In this document: piece by piece, positions 1 through 5,527 of the stretch
How positions within the stretch are numbered: the first letter of the stretch is position 1
Layout: each line of letters begins with the position of its first letter
Assembly: GCA_021156265.1 (NCBI GenBank)
Contig: JAJNBR010000167.1
Location: 1-6,478 of the forward strand
Direction: 5' to 3'
Source: Flavipsychrobacter sp.
Lineage (GTDB): Bacteria; Bacteroidota; Bacteroidia; Chitinophagales; Chitinophagaceae
DNA length: 6,478 nt
Translations under genes and position numbers: made by a program
The notes under the pieces: generated by a model
Told to the model about the DNA's origin: nothing
Databases searched by the model: none
The model's input: only the letters and a program-made list of their open reading frames with translations

Positions 1-377
1 TTTTTTACACTGCGCAGGTAAGGATAGTACATAGACTCATCCAGGTCTTTTATGAAAGGAGAGGCCAGCAGCTTTTTGTTCAGCTCAAAAAAGTAGGGCT
101 TCATCTTTGGCTCTATCTCGAGGCAGAAGTAAGTAAAGGCCTGTTCGTAATCCTGGTTGGTAGTATCGCAGGTCATGCGTATTTGTCTCCAGCTTGCATC
201 TTCACTTATCACAGCCTCCAGCTCGCTGATGTCAGACAACCATTTGCCTAATGCGTCTTTATTTTCAACCGGCCTGCTTTTCAGCTCTTCGAAATAAGGC
301 CGAAGCACGTCCCATGTAGTAACGGTAAAATCTTTTGGAAGGAAGTTTCTTTCTAAAGGAGCGATTGTTTGGTTCAT
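1..377 (-). CDS. M3-family oligoendopeptidase, N-terminal fragment (runs off left edge)
   Basis: Reading the minus strand from the ATG at 377-375 gives 125 uninterrupted codons that run off position 1. The product begins MNQTIAPLERNFLPKDFTVT and continues through TWDVLRPYFEELKSRPV, ASWRQIRMTCDTT, YEQAFTYFCLEIEPKMKPYF and ELNKKLLASPFIKDLD. I recognise this as the helical N-terminal region of Bacteroidota M3-family (thimet/PepF-like) oligoendopeptidases. These are zinc metallopeptidases of roughly 570 residues that hydrolyse short peptides, usually in the cytoplasm. The HExxH zinc site lies in the C-terminal half, outside this window, so activity cannot be judged here. No signal peptide is visible, in keeping with a cytosolic enzyme. 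No Shine-Dalgarno sequence precedes the start. The start was chosen because it gives the N-terminus typical of the family and is followed by continuous coding sequence. The gene is divergent from radA across a 381-base gap. The family call rests on recognition of the sequence, not a database search. Confidence 0.85.
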   Translation of the reverse strand, partial: MNQTIAPLERNFLPKDFTVTTWDVLRPYFEELKSRPVENKDALGKWLSDISELEAVISEDASWRQIRMTCDTTNQDYEQAFTYFCLEIEPKMKPYFFELNKKLLASPFIKDLDESMYYPYLRSVK

Positions 378-552
378 ATGAAACATTTAAGCAGTCGCAA
401 AATACGTTTAGTCGTTAAGTCGGCTTGATAATATTTATTAATTATGTTATTTAAATTTAGATAATTACTTATATAATATATTATCTTATGTTAAATAATC
501 TGTGCAATCTTAATTTTTTACACGACTTAATATTATAATTAAAAGTATAAGT

Positions 553-574
553 GTTGATAGTCAACATAATTGAC
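553..574. repeat. Overlapping short inverted repeats (GTTGA/TCAAC and GTCAA/TTGAC)
   Basis: GTTGA (553-557) and TCAAC (561-565) form a 5-base inverted repeat with a 3-base spacer. GTCAA (560-564), which shares bases with the second arm, pairs with TTGAC (570-574) across 5 bases. The last arm coincides with the -33 part of the candidate promoter at 570-599. Such a layout could bind a dimeric regulator or let an RNA fold in alternative ways. The arms are short and the surroundings AT-rich, so chance is a serious alternative. Confidence 0.3.
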
Positions 575-599
575 TTTTTATACAATATGTGTATGTTTT
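570..599 (+). promoter_or_regulatory. Candidate Bacteroidota-type promoter (TTG-N19-TATGTTTT)
   Basis: TTG at 570-572 is followed after 19 bases by TATGTTTT (592-599). This matches the Bacteroidota primary sigma pattern TTG-N19-TAnnTTTG except at the last base. It would fire rightward and give a leader of about 150 bases for radA. The spacing is ideal but the -7 box is imperfect and lies in very AT-rich DNA where such strings are common, so it ranks below the element at 661-668. Confidence 0.3.
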
Positions 600-660
600 A
601 ATATTTAAAAAAGATATAAGCTTGTTAGCAAAACCATTTTTTTCCTAGCAGGGGGATTGC

Positions 661-668
661 TACATTTG
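661..668 (+). promoter_or_regulatory. -7 promoter element TACATTTG upstream of radA
   Basis: TACATTTG matches the Bacteroidota -7 consensus TAnnTTTG exactly and sits in a GC-richer patch just after the AT-rich tract. The expected -33 position (about 639-641) shows only a T-run (637-643) instead of TTG or TTTG, so the upstream half is weak. Transcription would start around 673-677, giving a leader of about 85 bases before radA. That leader includes the terminator-like hairpin at 701-733. The consensus is established knowledge; its use here is inferred. Confidence 0.6.
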
Positions 669-700
669 TATCAAGTTGTGAATTTAATGGGTTAGTAAGT

Positions 701-733
701 AAGAGCCGCCGGATTCTTCCAGTGGCTCTTTTT
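701..733 (+). terminator. Intrinsic-terminator-like hairpin in the radA leader
   Basis: AAGAGCCGC (701-709) pairs with GTGGCTCTT (722-730), with one G-T wobble at 708/723. Inside it, GGA (711-713) pairs with TCC (718-720) around a TTCT loop, leaving a single C/A mismatch at 710/721. Five T's (729-733) follow at once, so the signal is oriented for plus-strand transcription; the minus-strand side has no T-run. It ends 25 bases before the radA ATG and begins about 33 bases after the TACATTTG element. It may therefore act as an attenuator of radA-comF, as the 3' end of a roughly 60-nucleotide RNA, or as a block to upstream read-through. The structure is seen; the role is inferred. Confidence 0.6.
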
Positions 734-758
734 CATTTCGAGTATCTTTAAAACAATT

Positions 759-2129
759 ATGCCCAAAACCAAATCAGCTTACTTCTGTCAACAATGCGGC
801 TACGAATCACCTAAGTGGAATGGAAAATGTCCTTCGTGCGGTGCATGGAATTCATTTGTTGAAGAATTGGTGCAGCGTGATAACAAGACGAAGATAGAAA
901 CGGTATGGAATGATGGCGCGAAAGAGCAGCAGAAAGCACACAAGCTTTCTGATCTGGTTACCACACAAGAGCAAAGAATAGCAACACCCGACGAAGAATT
1001 GAATCGTGTGTTAGGTGGTGGTTTGGTTGCCGGTTCTGTTGTGCTTGTTGCGGGTGAACCTGGTATTGGTAAGTCTACATTATTCTTACAATGTGCGCTG
1101 CTGTGGAAGAACCTGCGTGTGATGTATGTATCGGGTGAAGAAAGCGCTAACCAGATAAAACTTAGAGCACAACGTATAGGGATACAAAACGATAACCTGT
1201 ATTTGCTTACAGCAACGGATACACACACTATATTCCAGGAAGTAAAGAAAGTGCAGCCACAGCTGCTTATCATCGACTCGATACAAACACTTGAGTCTCC
1301 GTTTGTGGAGTCGCCGGGGGGTAGCGTATCGCAGGTGCGGGAGTGTGCTGCCGAACTGCAGCGTTTTGCCAAAGCCACCAACATACCGGTATGCATCATT
1401 GGTCATATAACTAAAGACGGATCGATAGCGGGACCGAAAGTGCTGGAGCATATGGTAGATTGCGTGCTGCAGTTTGAAGGCGACCGCCATTATGCTTACC
1501 GCATATTACGCACCACCAAAAACAGGTTCGGATCGACCTCGGAACTTGGTATATATGAAATGGTAACAAACGGCATGAGGCCCGTGAGCAATCCATCGGA
1601 GATACTATTGTCGCAACATGAAGAACCGCTGAGCGGCATCGCCATTGCTGCTGCCATGGAGGGTCTTCGCCCGCTGATGATAGAAGTGCAGGCGCTGGTA
1701 ACTCAAGCCGTATACGGTACACCGCAAAGAACGGTAAGCGGGATAGATCTGCGCAGGCTGCAACTGCTGCTGGCCGTTCTTGAAAAACGCGGCGGTTTCC
1801 ACTTCGGCACGCGCGACGTATTCGTTAACATAGCCGGCGGATTGAAAATCGAAGACCCGGCTGTGGAACTTGCAGTAGTTTGCTCGTTGTTATCGTCTTA
1901 CGAAGACAAAGCCTTGCCATCCAATGTTTGTTTAGTGGGTGAGATAGGTTTGTCGGGAGAGATAAGGGCCGTGAACCGTATAGACCAGCGCATAGCTGAG
2001 GCAGATAAGCTGGGACTGGATGCGATATTCATTCCAAAAGTGAACGCCAAGGGGCTGGACAAAAAGAATTACAAGATCGAAATAAAGACCGCCAATAAGG
2101 TGGAAGATATTTACCGCTTGCTATTTTAG
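759..2129 (+). CDS. radA: DNA repair protein RadA/Sms (recombination ATPase)
   Basis: This encodes RadA/Sms, a RecA-like hexameric ATPase that drives branch migration and D-loop extension in recombinational repair and, in naturally competent bacteria, in transformation. At 456 residues it is full length for the family. The N-terminal C4 zinc finger has Cys10, Cys13, Cys24 and Cys27 (CQQCGYESPKWNGKCPSCG). The RecA-like core has Walker A GEPGIGKST (99-107), Walker B LLIIDS (169-174) and the RadA-specific KNRFG motif (254-258). The C-terminal Lon-like domain runs from about 285 to 456 and includes VNIAGGLKIEDPAVELAV and GEIGLSGEIRAV. By eye, the positions of Lon's Ser-Lys protease dyad hold Ala368 and Asp409, so no protease activity is expected, as usual for RadA. 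The protein should be cytoplasmic. The ATG at 759 puts the zinc finger at the expected distance; no Shine-Dalgarno sequence is present. comF begins 2 bases after the stop. Confidence 0.97.
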   Translation: MPKTKSAYFCQQCGYESPKWNGKCPSCGAWNSFVEELVQRDNKTKIETVWNDGAKEQQKAHKLSDLVTTQEQRIATPDEELNRVLGGGLVAGSVVLVAGEPGIGKSTLFLQCALLWKNLRVMYVSGEESANQIKLRAQRIGIQNDNLYLLTATDTHTIFQEVKKVQPQLLIIDSIQTLESPFVESPGGSVSQVRECAAELQRFAKATNIPVCIIGHITKDGSIAGPKVLEHMVDCVLQFEGDRHYAYRILRTTKNRFGSTSELGIYEMVTNGMRPVSNPSEILLSQHEEPLSGIAIAAAMEGLRPLMIEVQALVTQAVYGTPQRTVSGIDLRRLQLLLAVLEKRGGFHFGTRDVFVNIAGGLKIEDPAVELAVVCSLLSSYEDKALPSNVCLVGEIGLSGEIRAVNRIDQRIAEADKLGLDAIFIPKVNAKGLDKKNYKIEIKTANKVEDIYRLLF

Positions 2130-2131
2130 TC

Positions 2132-2827
2132 ATGCTGCAGCAGATCGTCAAAGGCCTGGGCCATCTGGTATATCCTCGGTTGTGCATGGGTTGTAACAAG
2201 TCCCTGCTGGACGAGGAGGAAATACTCTGCCTGACCTGCAACGTATATAATATACCACGCACCGCCTACCATCACATTGCCGAAAACGAAACCGCCATGC
2301 GTTTCGTGGGTCGTGTGCCTGTGCAAAAAGGAACCTCATTTGCCTATTTTACCAATGAAGGTTTATTGCAACACCTGCTGCACGAATTGAAATACAACGA
2401 GCGCGAAGATATAGGCGTATACCTGGGTAAACAGCTGGGATACGATCTGAAGCAAACCGGATGGGCGTCTTCGATAGACGCGATCGTACCGGTGCCGCTG
2501 CATCCGGAAAAACAAAAGCTGCGCGGCTATAACCAAAGCCGGAATATCGCCGAAGGCATAAGCGAAGTTCTCGGTTTACCGGTGCTGGCCGGTGCGGTGG
2601 AGCGGGTGCGCAATACCGAAAGCCAGACCCAGAAAAGCCGCGAGGAGCGCATCGAAAACATGAAAGAGGCCTTTGCCGTTAAGGCACCCGGGCAAATCGC
2701 CGGTAAACACCTCTTGGTAACCGACGATGTACTCACCACCGGGGCCACTATCGAGGCCTGTGCGCTGGCTTTACTCACGGTGCCCGGAGTTACTATCAGT
2801 GTTGCCACCATTGGTGTTGCCAGCTAA
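2132..2827 (+). CDS. comF: ComF family protein (phosphoribosyltransferase-like)
   Basis: This 231-residue protein has the ComF/GntX architecture and normal length. An N-terminal C4 zinc ribbon (Cys18, Cys21, Cys33, Cys36) is followed by a linker with the typical LLHELKYNEREDIGVYLG helix (81-99). A type I phosphoribosyltransferase-like domain follows, with VPVPLHPEKQKLRGYNQSRN (119-138) and the PRPP-binding loop LLVTDDVLTTGAT (194-206), in which Asp198, Asp199 and TTGAT are intact. ComF proteins are cytoplasmic and needed for DNA uptake or early processing of transforming DNA in Bacillus and Haemophilus; their biochemical reaction is not firmly known. The ATG lies 2 bases after the radA stop with no Shine-Dalgarno sequence, which suggests translational coupling and cotranscription. 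No strong terminator hairpin follows, so the transcript might read on towards the porin gene. The family call is solid; the role in this organism is inferred. Confidence 0.92.
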   Translation: MLQQIVKGLGHLVYPRLCMGCNKSLLDEEEILCLTCNVYNIPRTAYHHIAENETAMRFVGRVPVQKGTSFAYFTNEGLLQHLLHELKYNEREDIGVYLGKQLGYDLKQTGWASSIDAIVPVPLHPEKQKLRGYNQSRNIAEGISEVLGLPVLAGAVERVRNTESQTQKSREERIENMKEAFAVKAPGQIAGKHLLVTDDVLTTGATIEACALALLTVPGVTISVATIGVAS

Positions 2828-2862
2828 AATTCCGTGATTTTTTGCCTTTATAGACGGCCTTA

Positions 2863-2892
2863 TTGCTTTTTAGGGTTATTAGAGGTAATTTG
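2863..2892 (+). promoter_or_regulatory. Weak candidate promoter before the FadL-type porin gene
   Basis: TTG at 2863-2865 and TAATTTG at 2886-2892 are 20 bases apart. The second string resembles the Bacteroidota TAnnTTTG box but is one base short. It would start transcription around 2898-2902, close to the porin ATG at 2919. It overlaps the approach to a 6-base inverted repeat TGATTT-TAC-AAATCA (2898-2912). Without it, the porin pair would depend on read-through from radA-comF across a 91-base gap. Confidence 0.3.
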
Positions 2893-2918
2893 ATGGCTGA
2901 TTTTACAAATCATCTCTT

Positions 2919-4151
2919 ATGAAGAAACATGTTTTGATCGCTACTACATTAGCGCTTTCATCGACCATGTCTTTCGGCGCGGGTTACCAGTTGAACCTGC
3001 AGGGCCTGAGGCAAATGGCCATGGGTGGTAGCGGTACAGCAGTACCCTGGGATATGTCCACTATATTTTACAACCCCGGCGGGATGACTGCAATGGACCA
3101 TTGGCAGATATATGGCGGTGCAGCTTTTGTTATGCCCCGGTCAAAATACGTTGAGTCGCCAACAGGTACATACGAAGCCGAAACTCAATCGCAAACGTTT
3201 GTTCCCTTTAGCATTTATGCCGGCGGTCCCACATCGTGGAGAAGCCCGGTAAGCATCGGTGTAGGTATATATACACCCTTCGGCAACGGCGTGAAATGGG
3301 ATGATAACTGGAGAGGACGTTATGTATCGCAGGAGTCGTATCTGCGCACCATTTTTATACAACCAACGGTGAGCTACAAGTTCAACGAAATAGTTTCAGC
3401 CGGTATCGGCCTGATATATGCGACAGGCCGTGTAGAATTCCGACGCGCCCTTCCGATAACAGATGAGAACGGCGTAGACGGCAGTGCTGAACTGGCAGGC
3501 AATGGCCACGGGTTCGGCCTCAACGCGGGCGTGCACATCAATGCTTCGGAAAAAGTTCAGATCGGTTTCAACTTCCGCTCAAAAGTGAAGATGGACGTAG
3601 ACAGGGGTTACGCCTCTTTCACCGTTCCGTCGTCGCTGCAAACCGCATTCCCTTATACCGCATTCAGCACCAGCCTGCCTATGCCGATGGTTACCAGTTT
3701 AGGTATTGGCTATGCGGTTAACGAATGCCTGACGCTTCAAGGTGATATCAACATTACCGGATGGAGCGCATTTAATAGCTTGAACATAGCTTACGAGAAC
3801 AATACTCCTCAGTTGCAGGACCAGAACTCTGAGCGCAACTACCGCAACACAATAGCTTTACGTGCAGGCGGTCATTACACAGTAAGCGATCGCATAGCAG
3901 TTATGGCTGGCGCGGCTTTCGACCCTTCGCCTGTACGTGATGGATATGTATCTCCTGAACTGCCGGATGCTAACCGTGGTATCCTGTCGGCAGGACTCAC
4001 TTATAAAGCATTTGAAAGGTGGACTGTGATGGGTGCACTGGAATTTGTTTCCTCTATCCAACGTGAATCCAGCTTCGACGAAGGTGGATTCAAAGGCAGA
4101 TACCAAACAAAAGCATTTGCTCCGGGTATCGGCATTTCTTACGATTTCTAA
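2919..4151 (+). CDS. OmpP1/FadL/TodX-family outer membrane transport protein
   Basis: This 410-residue outer membrane beta-barrel belongs to the FadL group, monomeric channels with an N-terminal plug that admit long-chain fatty acids or other hydrophobic molecules by lateral diffusion. The signal peptide is MKKHVLIATTLALSSTMSFG, with cleavage probably before Ala21. The mature start AGYQLN closely resembles AGFQLN of E. coli FadL. The plug region follows, with QMAMGGSGTAVPWDMSTIFY (32-51) and NPGGM (52-56), which match the family's glycine-rich and NP motifs. Alternating strand patterns continue to the C-terminal Phe of ISYDF, the usual BAM recognition end. TPFGNGVKW (119-127) is also typical of the family. 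No Shine-Dalgarno sequence precedes the ATG. The downstream SGNH lipoprotein gene starts 22 bases after the stop and is probably cotranscribed. The substrate cannot be read from sequence; fatty acids, aromatic hydrocarbons or other lipids are all possible. Confidence 0.9.
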   Translation: MKKHVLIATTLALSSTMSFGAGYQLNLQGLRQMAMGGSGTAVPWDMSTIFYNPGGMTAMDHWQIYGGAAFVMPRSKYVESPTGTYEAETQSQTFVPFSIYAGGPTSWRSPVSIGVGIYTPFGNGVKWDDNWRGRYVSQESYLRTIFIQPTVSYKFNEIVSAGIGLIYATGRVEFRRALPITDENGVDGSAELAGNGHGFGLNAGVHINASEKVQIGFNFRSKVKMDVDRGYASFTVPSSLQTAFPYTAFSTSLPMPMVTSLGIGYAVNECLTLQGDINITGWSAFNSLNIAYENNTPQLQDQNSERNYRNTIALRAGGHYTVSDRIAVMAGAAFDPSPVRDGYVSPELPDANRGILSAGLTYKAFERWTVMGALEFVSSIQRESSFDEGGFKGRYQTKAFAPGIGISYDF

Positions 4152-4173
4152 CTAAAGTATCAACCAAGAGACA

Positions 4174-5460
4174 ATGAAAAAGCTATATATCTTTTGTTTG
4201 GCGGCAAGCGGTTTGACCGCATGCAAACCGAACCTGGAGCCTGAAAAGCCAGAAGCCGGCCAGTTGAGCCTTGAGCGGTATCTTGCCGTAGGCGATGCCT
4301 TTACCGCAGGATTTTCGGACGGTGCGCTTACCAAGACCGGTCAGAATTTTTCTTATCCTAACATGCTTGCCGAGCAGTTTGGGCTTGTAGGCGGTGGCGA
4401 GTTCAAGCAGCCATTGCTGCCGGGCGATAACGGGTATCCCGTTCCCAAGAAAGTACTGGCAGTAAGACAAGGACCTTGCGATACGAATGCATCTCTGAGG
4501 ATTGTCGATTACCCGGGTGCGTTAGATTCCATCAACAGTTCCAACAGTATAGCTATCAACGGGCCTTTCAACAATACAGCTATACCGGGCATACGCGCGG
4601 TAGATTATATCAAGGCCGGTTACGGTGAGAACAACCGTTTCTCGCGCAGGTTTTTTGCAACATTCTCAGGCCGTCCTATCGATGAAGTGGTACGCATTAA
4701 TCCTTCGTTCTTCTCGGTATGGATCGGTAACAACGATGTGCTGGACTACGCAGTTAACGGAGGTAAGGAATCTCCGAAGCCTTTCTCGAGCGTTACTGAA
4801 TTTGCAGCAGCGTACGATAGCGTTTTGTCGATGCTTATTAAAAAAGGTGCGAAGGGTGTAGCGATGAATATTCCTGACGTTACTACAATGCCTTTCTTTA
4901 CAGCTTTACCTGCACAAGTTGTTAACCTGACCCGCAGACAGGCTGACGAGTTGAATGCGACAAACACGATGACCTTCGTTCGTTTTAACGAAGGCCCCAA
5001 CTATCCTGTAATACTGGATGGAACGGATCTGCGCCTGCTTGTAAAAGGAGAAATGGTATTACTGTCGCTGCCGATAGATTCTGTAAAATGCGCCGGCTGG
5101 GGAACCAAAAAGCCAATACCGGGCCAGTATATACTGACACTCGAAGAAATTGCTGCAGTAAACGCGACGCTGACCGAGTACAACAATATCATCAGGGCTG
5201 CCAGCAAAGCGAAGAACATCGCTATGGTGGATATGTTTACTTATTTCAGGTCTGTATCCATACCAGGCACGCCGTACAACGGTATCAATTATACAGCCAA
5301 CTTAGTTAATGGTTCATTCTACTCGCTCGATGGTATCCATCCATCAGCGCGTGGTTATGCACTGGTGGCCAACAGGATCATCCAGGAGATAAACCTGTTC
5401 TATGGTTCTAAGATATCGTCGGTAGATGCCAACAAATATCCCGGAGTAGAATATCCATAA
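4174..5460 (+). CDS. SGNH/GDSL-fold lipoprotein lacking the catalytic Ser
   Basis: This 428-residue protein has a lipoprotein signal, MKKLYIFCLAASGLTAC, with lipobox LTAC and lipidated Cys17. It therefore sits in the outer or inner membrane, facing the periplasm or the surface. The SGNH fold shows as block I VGDAFTAGFSDG (39-50), block III WIGNND (183-188) and block V DGIHPS (386-391). Block III Asn186 and the block V Asp386/His389 pair are intact, but the nucleophile Ser of GDS/GNS is replaced by Ala42 (codon GCC, 4297-4299). Ser48 lies six residues downstream and does not fit the nucleophile position. The family normally comprises esterases, lipases or carbohydrate deacylases; this copy may be a binding pseudoenzyme, or the base may be a sequencing error. 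The reading frame is intact and of normal length. The gene follows the FadL-type porin by 22 bases, with a weak purine patch AAGAGA (4166-4171) before the ATG, so the two products probably work together. A strong terminator follows. Confidence 0.88.
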   Translation: MKKLYIFCLAASGLTACKPNLEPEKPEAGQLSLERYLAVGDAFTAGFSDGALTKTGQNFSYPNMLAEQFGLVGGGEFKQPLLPGDNGYPVPKKVLAVRQGPCDTNASLRIVDYPGALDSINSSNSIAINGPFNNTAIPGIRAVDYIKAGYGENNRFSRRFFATFSGRPIDEVVRINPSFFSVWIGNNDVLDYAVNGGKESPKPFSSVTEFAAAYDSVLSMLIKKGAKGVAMNIPDVTTMPFFTALPAQVVNLTRRQADELNATNTMTFVRFNEGPNYPVILDGTDLRLLVKGEMVLLSLPIDSVKCAGWGTKKPIPGQYILTLEEIAAVNATLTEYNNIIRAASKAKNIAMVDMFTYFRSVSIPGTPYNGINYTANLVNGSFYSLDGIHPSARGYALVANRIIQEINLFYGSKISSVDANKYPGVEYP

Positions 5461-5472
5461 ACAGATTGATAA

Positions 5473-5514
5473 AAAATGAAAAGGGCCTGCTGATCAGCAG
5501 GCCCTTTTCATTTT
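5473..5514. terminator. Bidirectional terminator, 42-base perfect palindrome
   Basis: Positions 5473-5514 form a perfect palindrome with 21-base arms and no mismatch. The core GGGCCTGCTGATCAGCAGGCCC (5483-5504) is flanked by A-rich sequence on the left (5471-5476) and T-rich sequence on the right (5505-5514), giving a GC-rich stem followed by a T-tract on either strand. It lies between the convergent SGNH lipoprotein gene (stop 5460) and the LRR gene (stop 5528) and should end both transcripts. Confidence 0.93.
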
Positions 5515-5527
5515 CATTAGTATTTGA

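Larger units (their letters stand above)
378..758. other. AT-rich divergent intergenic region between the peptidase gene and radA
   Basis: This 381-base stretch contains no convincing gene. Positions 421-620 hold only 34 G/C bases in 200, while coding DNA nearby is far richer (1741-1800 has 35 G/C in 60). It must carry the promoters of both flanking genes. Visible elements are an 8-base inverted repeat GATAATAT/ATATTATC (427-434 and 478-485), a 12-base AT-only palindrome (473-484), the overlapping GTTGA/TCAAC/TTGAC arms (553-574), a near-consensus promoter (570-599), a good TAnnTTTG element (661-668) and a terminator-like hairpin (701-733). The longest small ORF noticed, ATG at 488 to a stop at 538 (16 residues), has no supporting signal. 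No promoter for the minus-strand peptidase is obvious; the best -7-like string, CGTATTTTG read on the minus strand (406-398), is one base short of consensus. Confidence 0.8.

Noticed and set aside
398..406. CGTATTTTG on the minus strand as a -7 box for the peptidase gene
   Set aside because: It is one base short of TAnnTTTG and no TTG is found at the -33 distance upstream on that strand.
488..538. Small ORF of 16 codons in the AT-rich gap (MLNNLCNLNFLHDLIL)
   Set aside because: It is short, in AT-rich DNA where such frames are expected, has no ribosome-binding signal and no promoter at a sensible distance.
421..620. AT-rich tract as a replication origin or DNA-unwinding element
   Set aside because: No cluster of DnaA boxes is present; the best match (TTATACAAT, 578-586) differs at several positions, and neighbouring genes are not origin-associated.
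800..1802. Several long open frames on the minus strand opposite radA (up to 199 codons)
   Set aside because: They lie fully within radA in antisense frames, show no recognisable motifs and have low-complexity Ser/Cys-rich translations typical of shadow frames.
2828..2918. Terminator after comF
   Set aside because: I looked for a GC-rich stem followed by a T-run and found none; the T-rich strings here have no convincing paired arms upstream.
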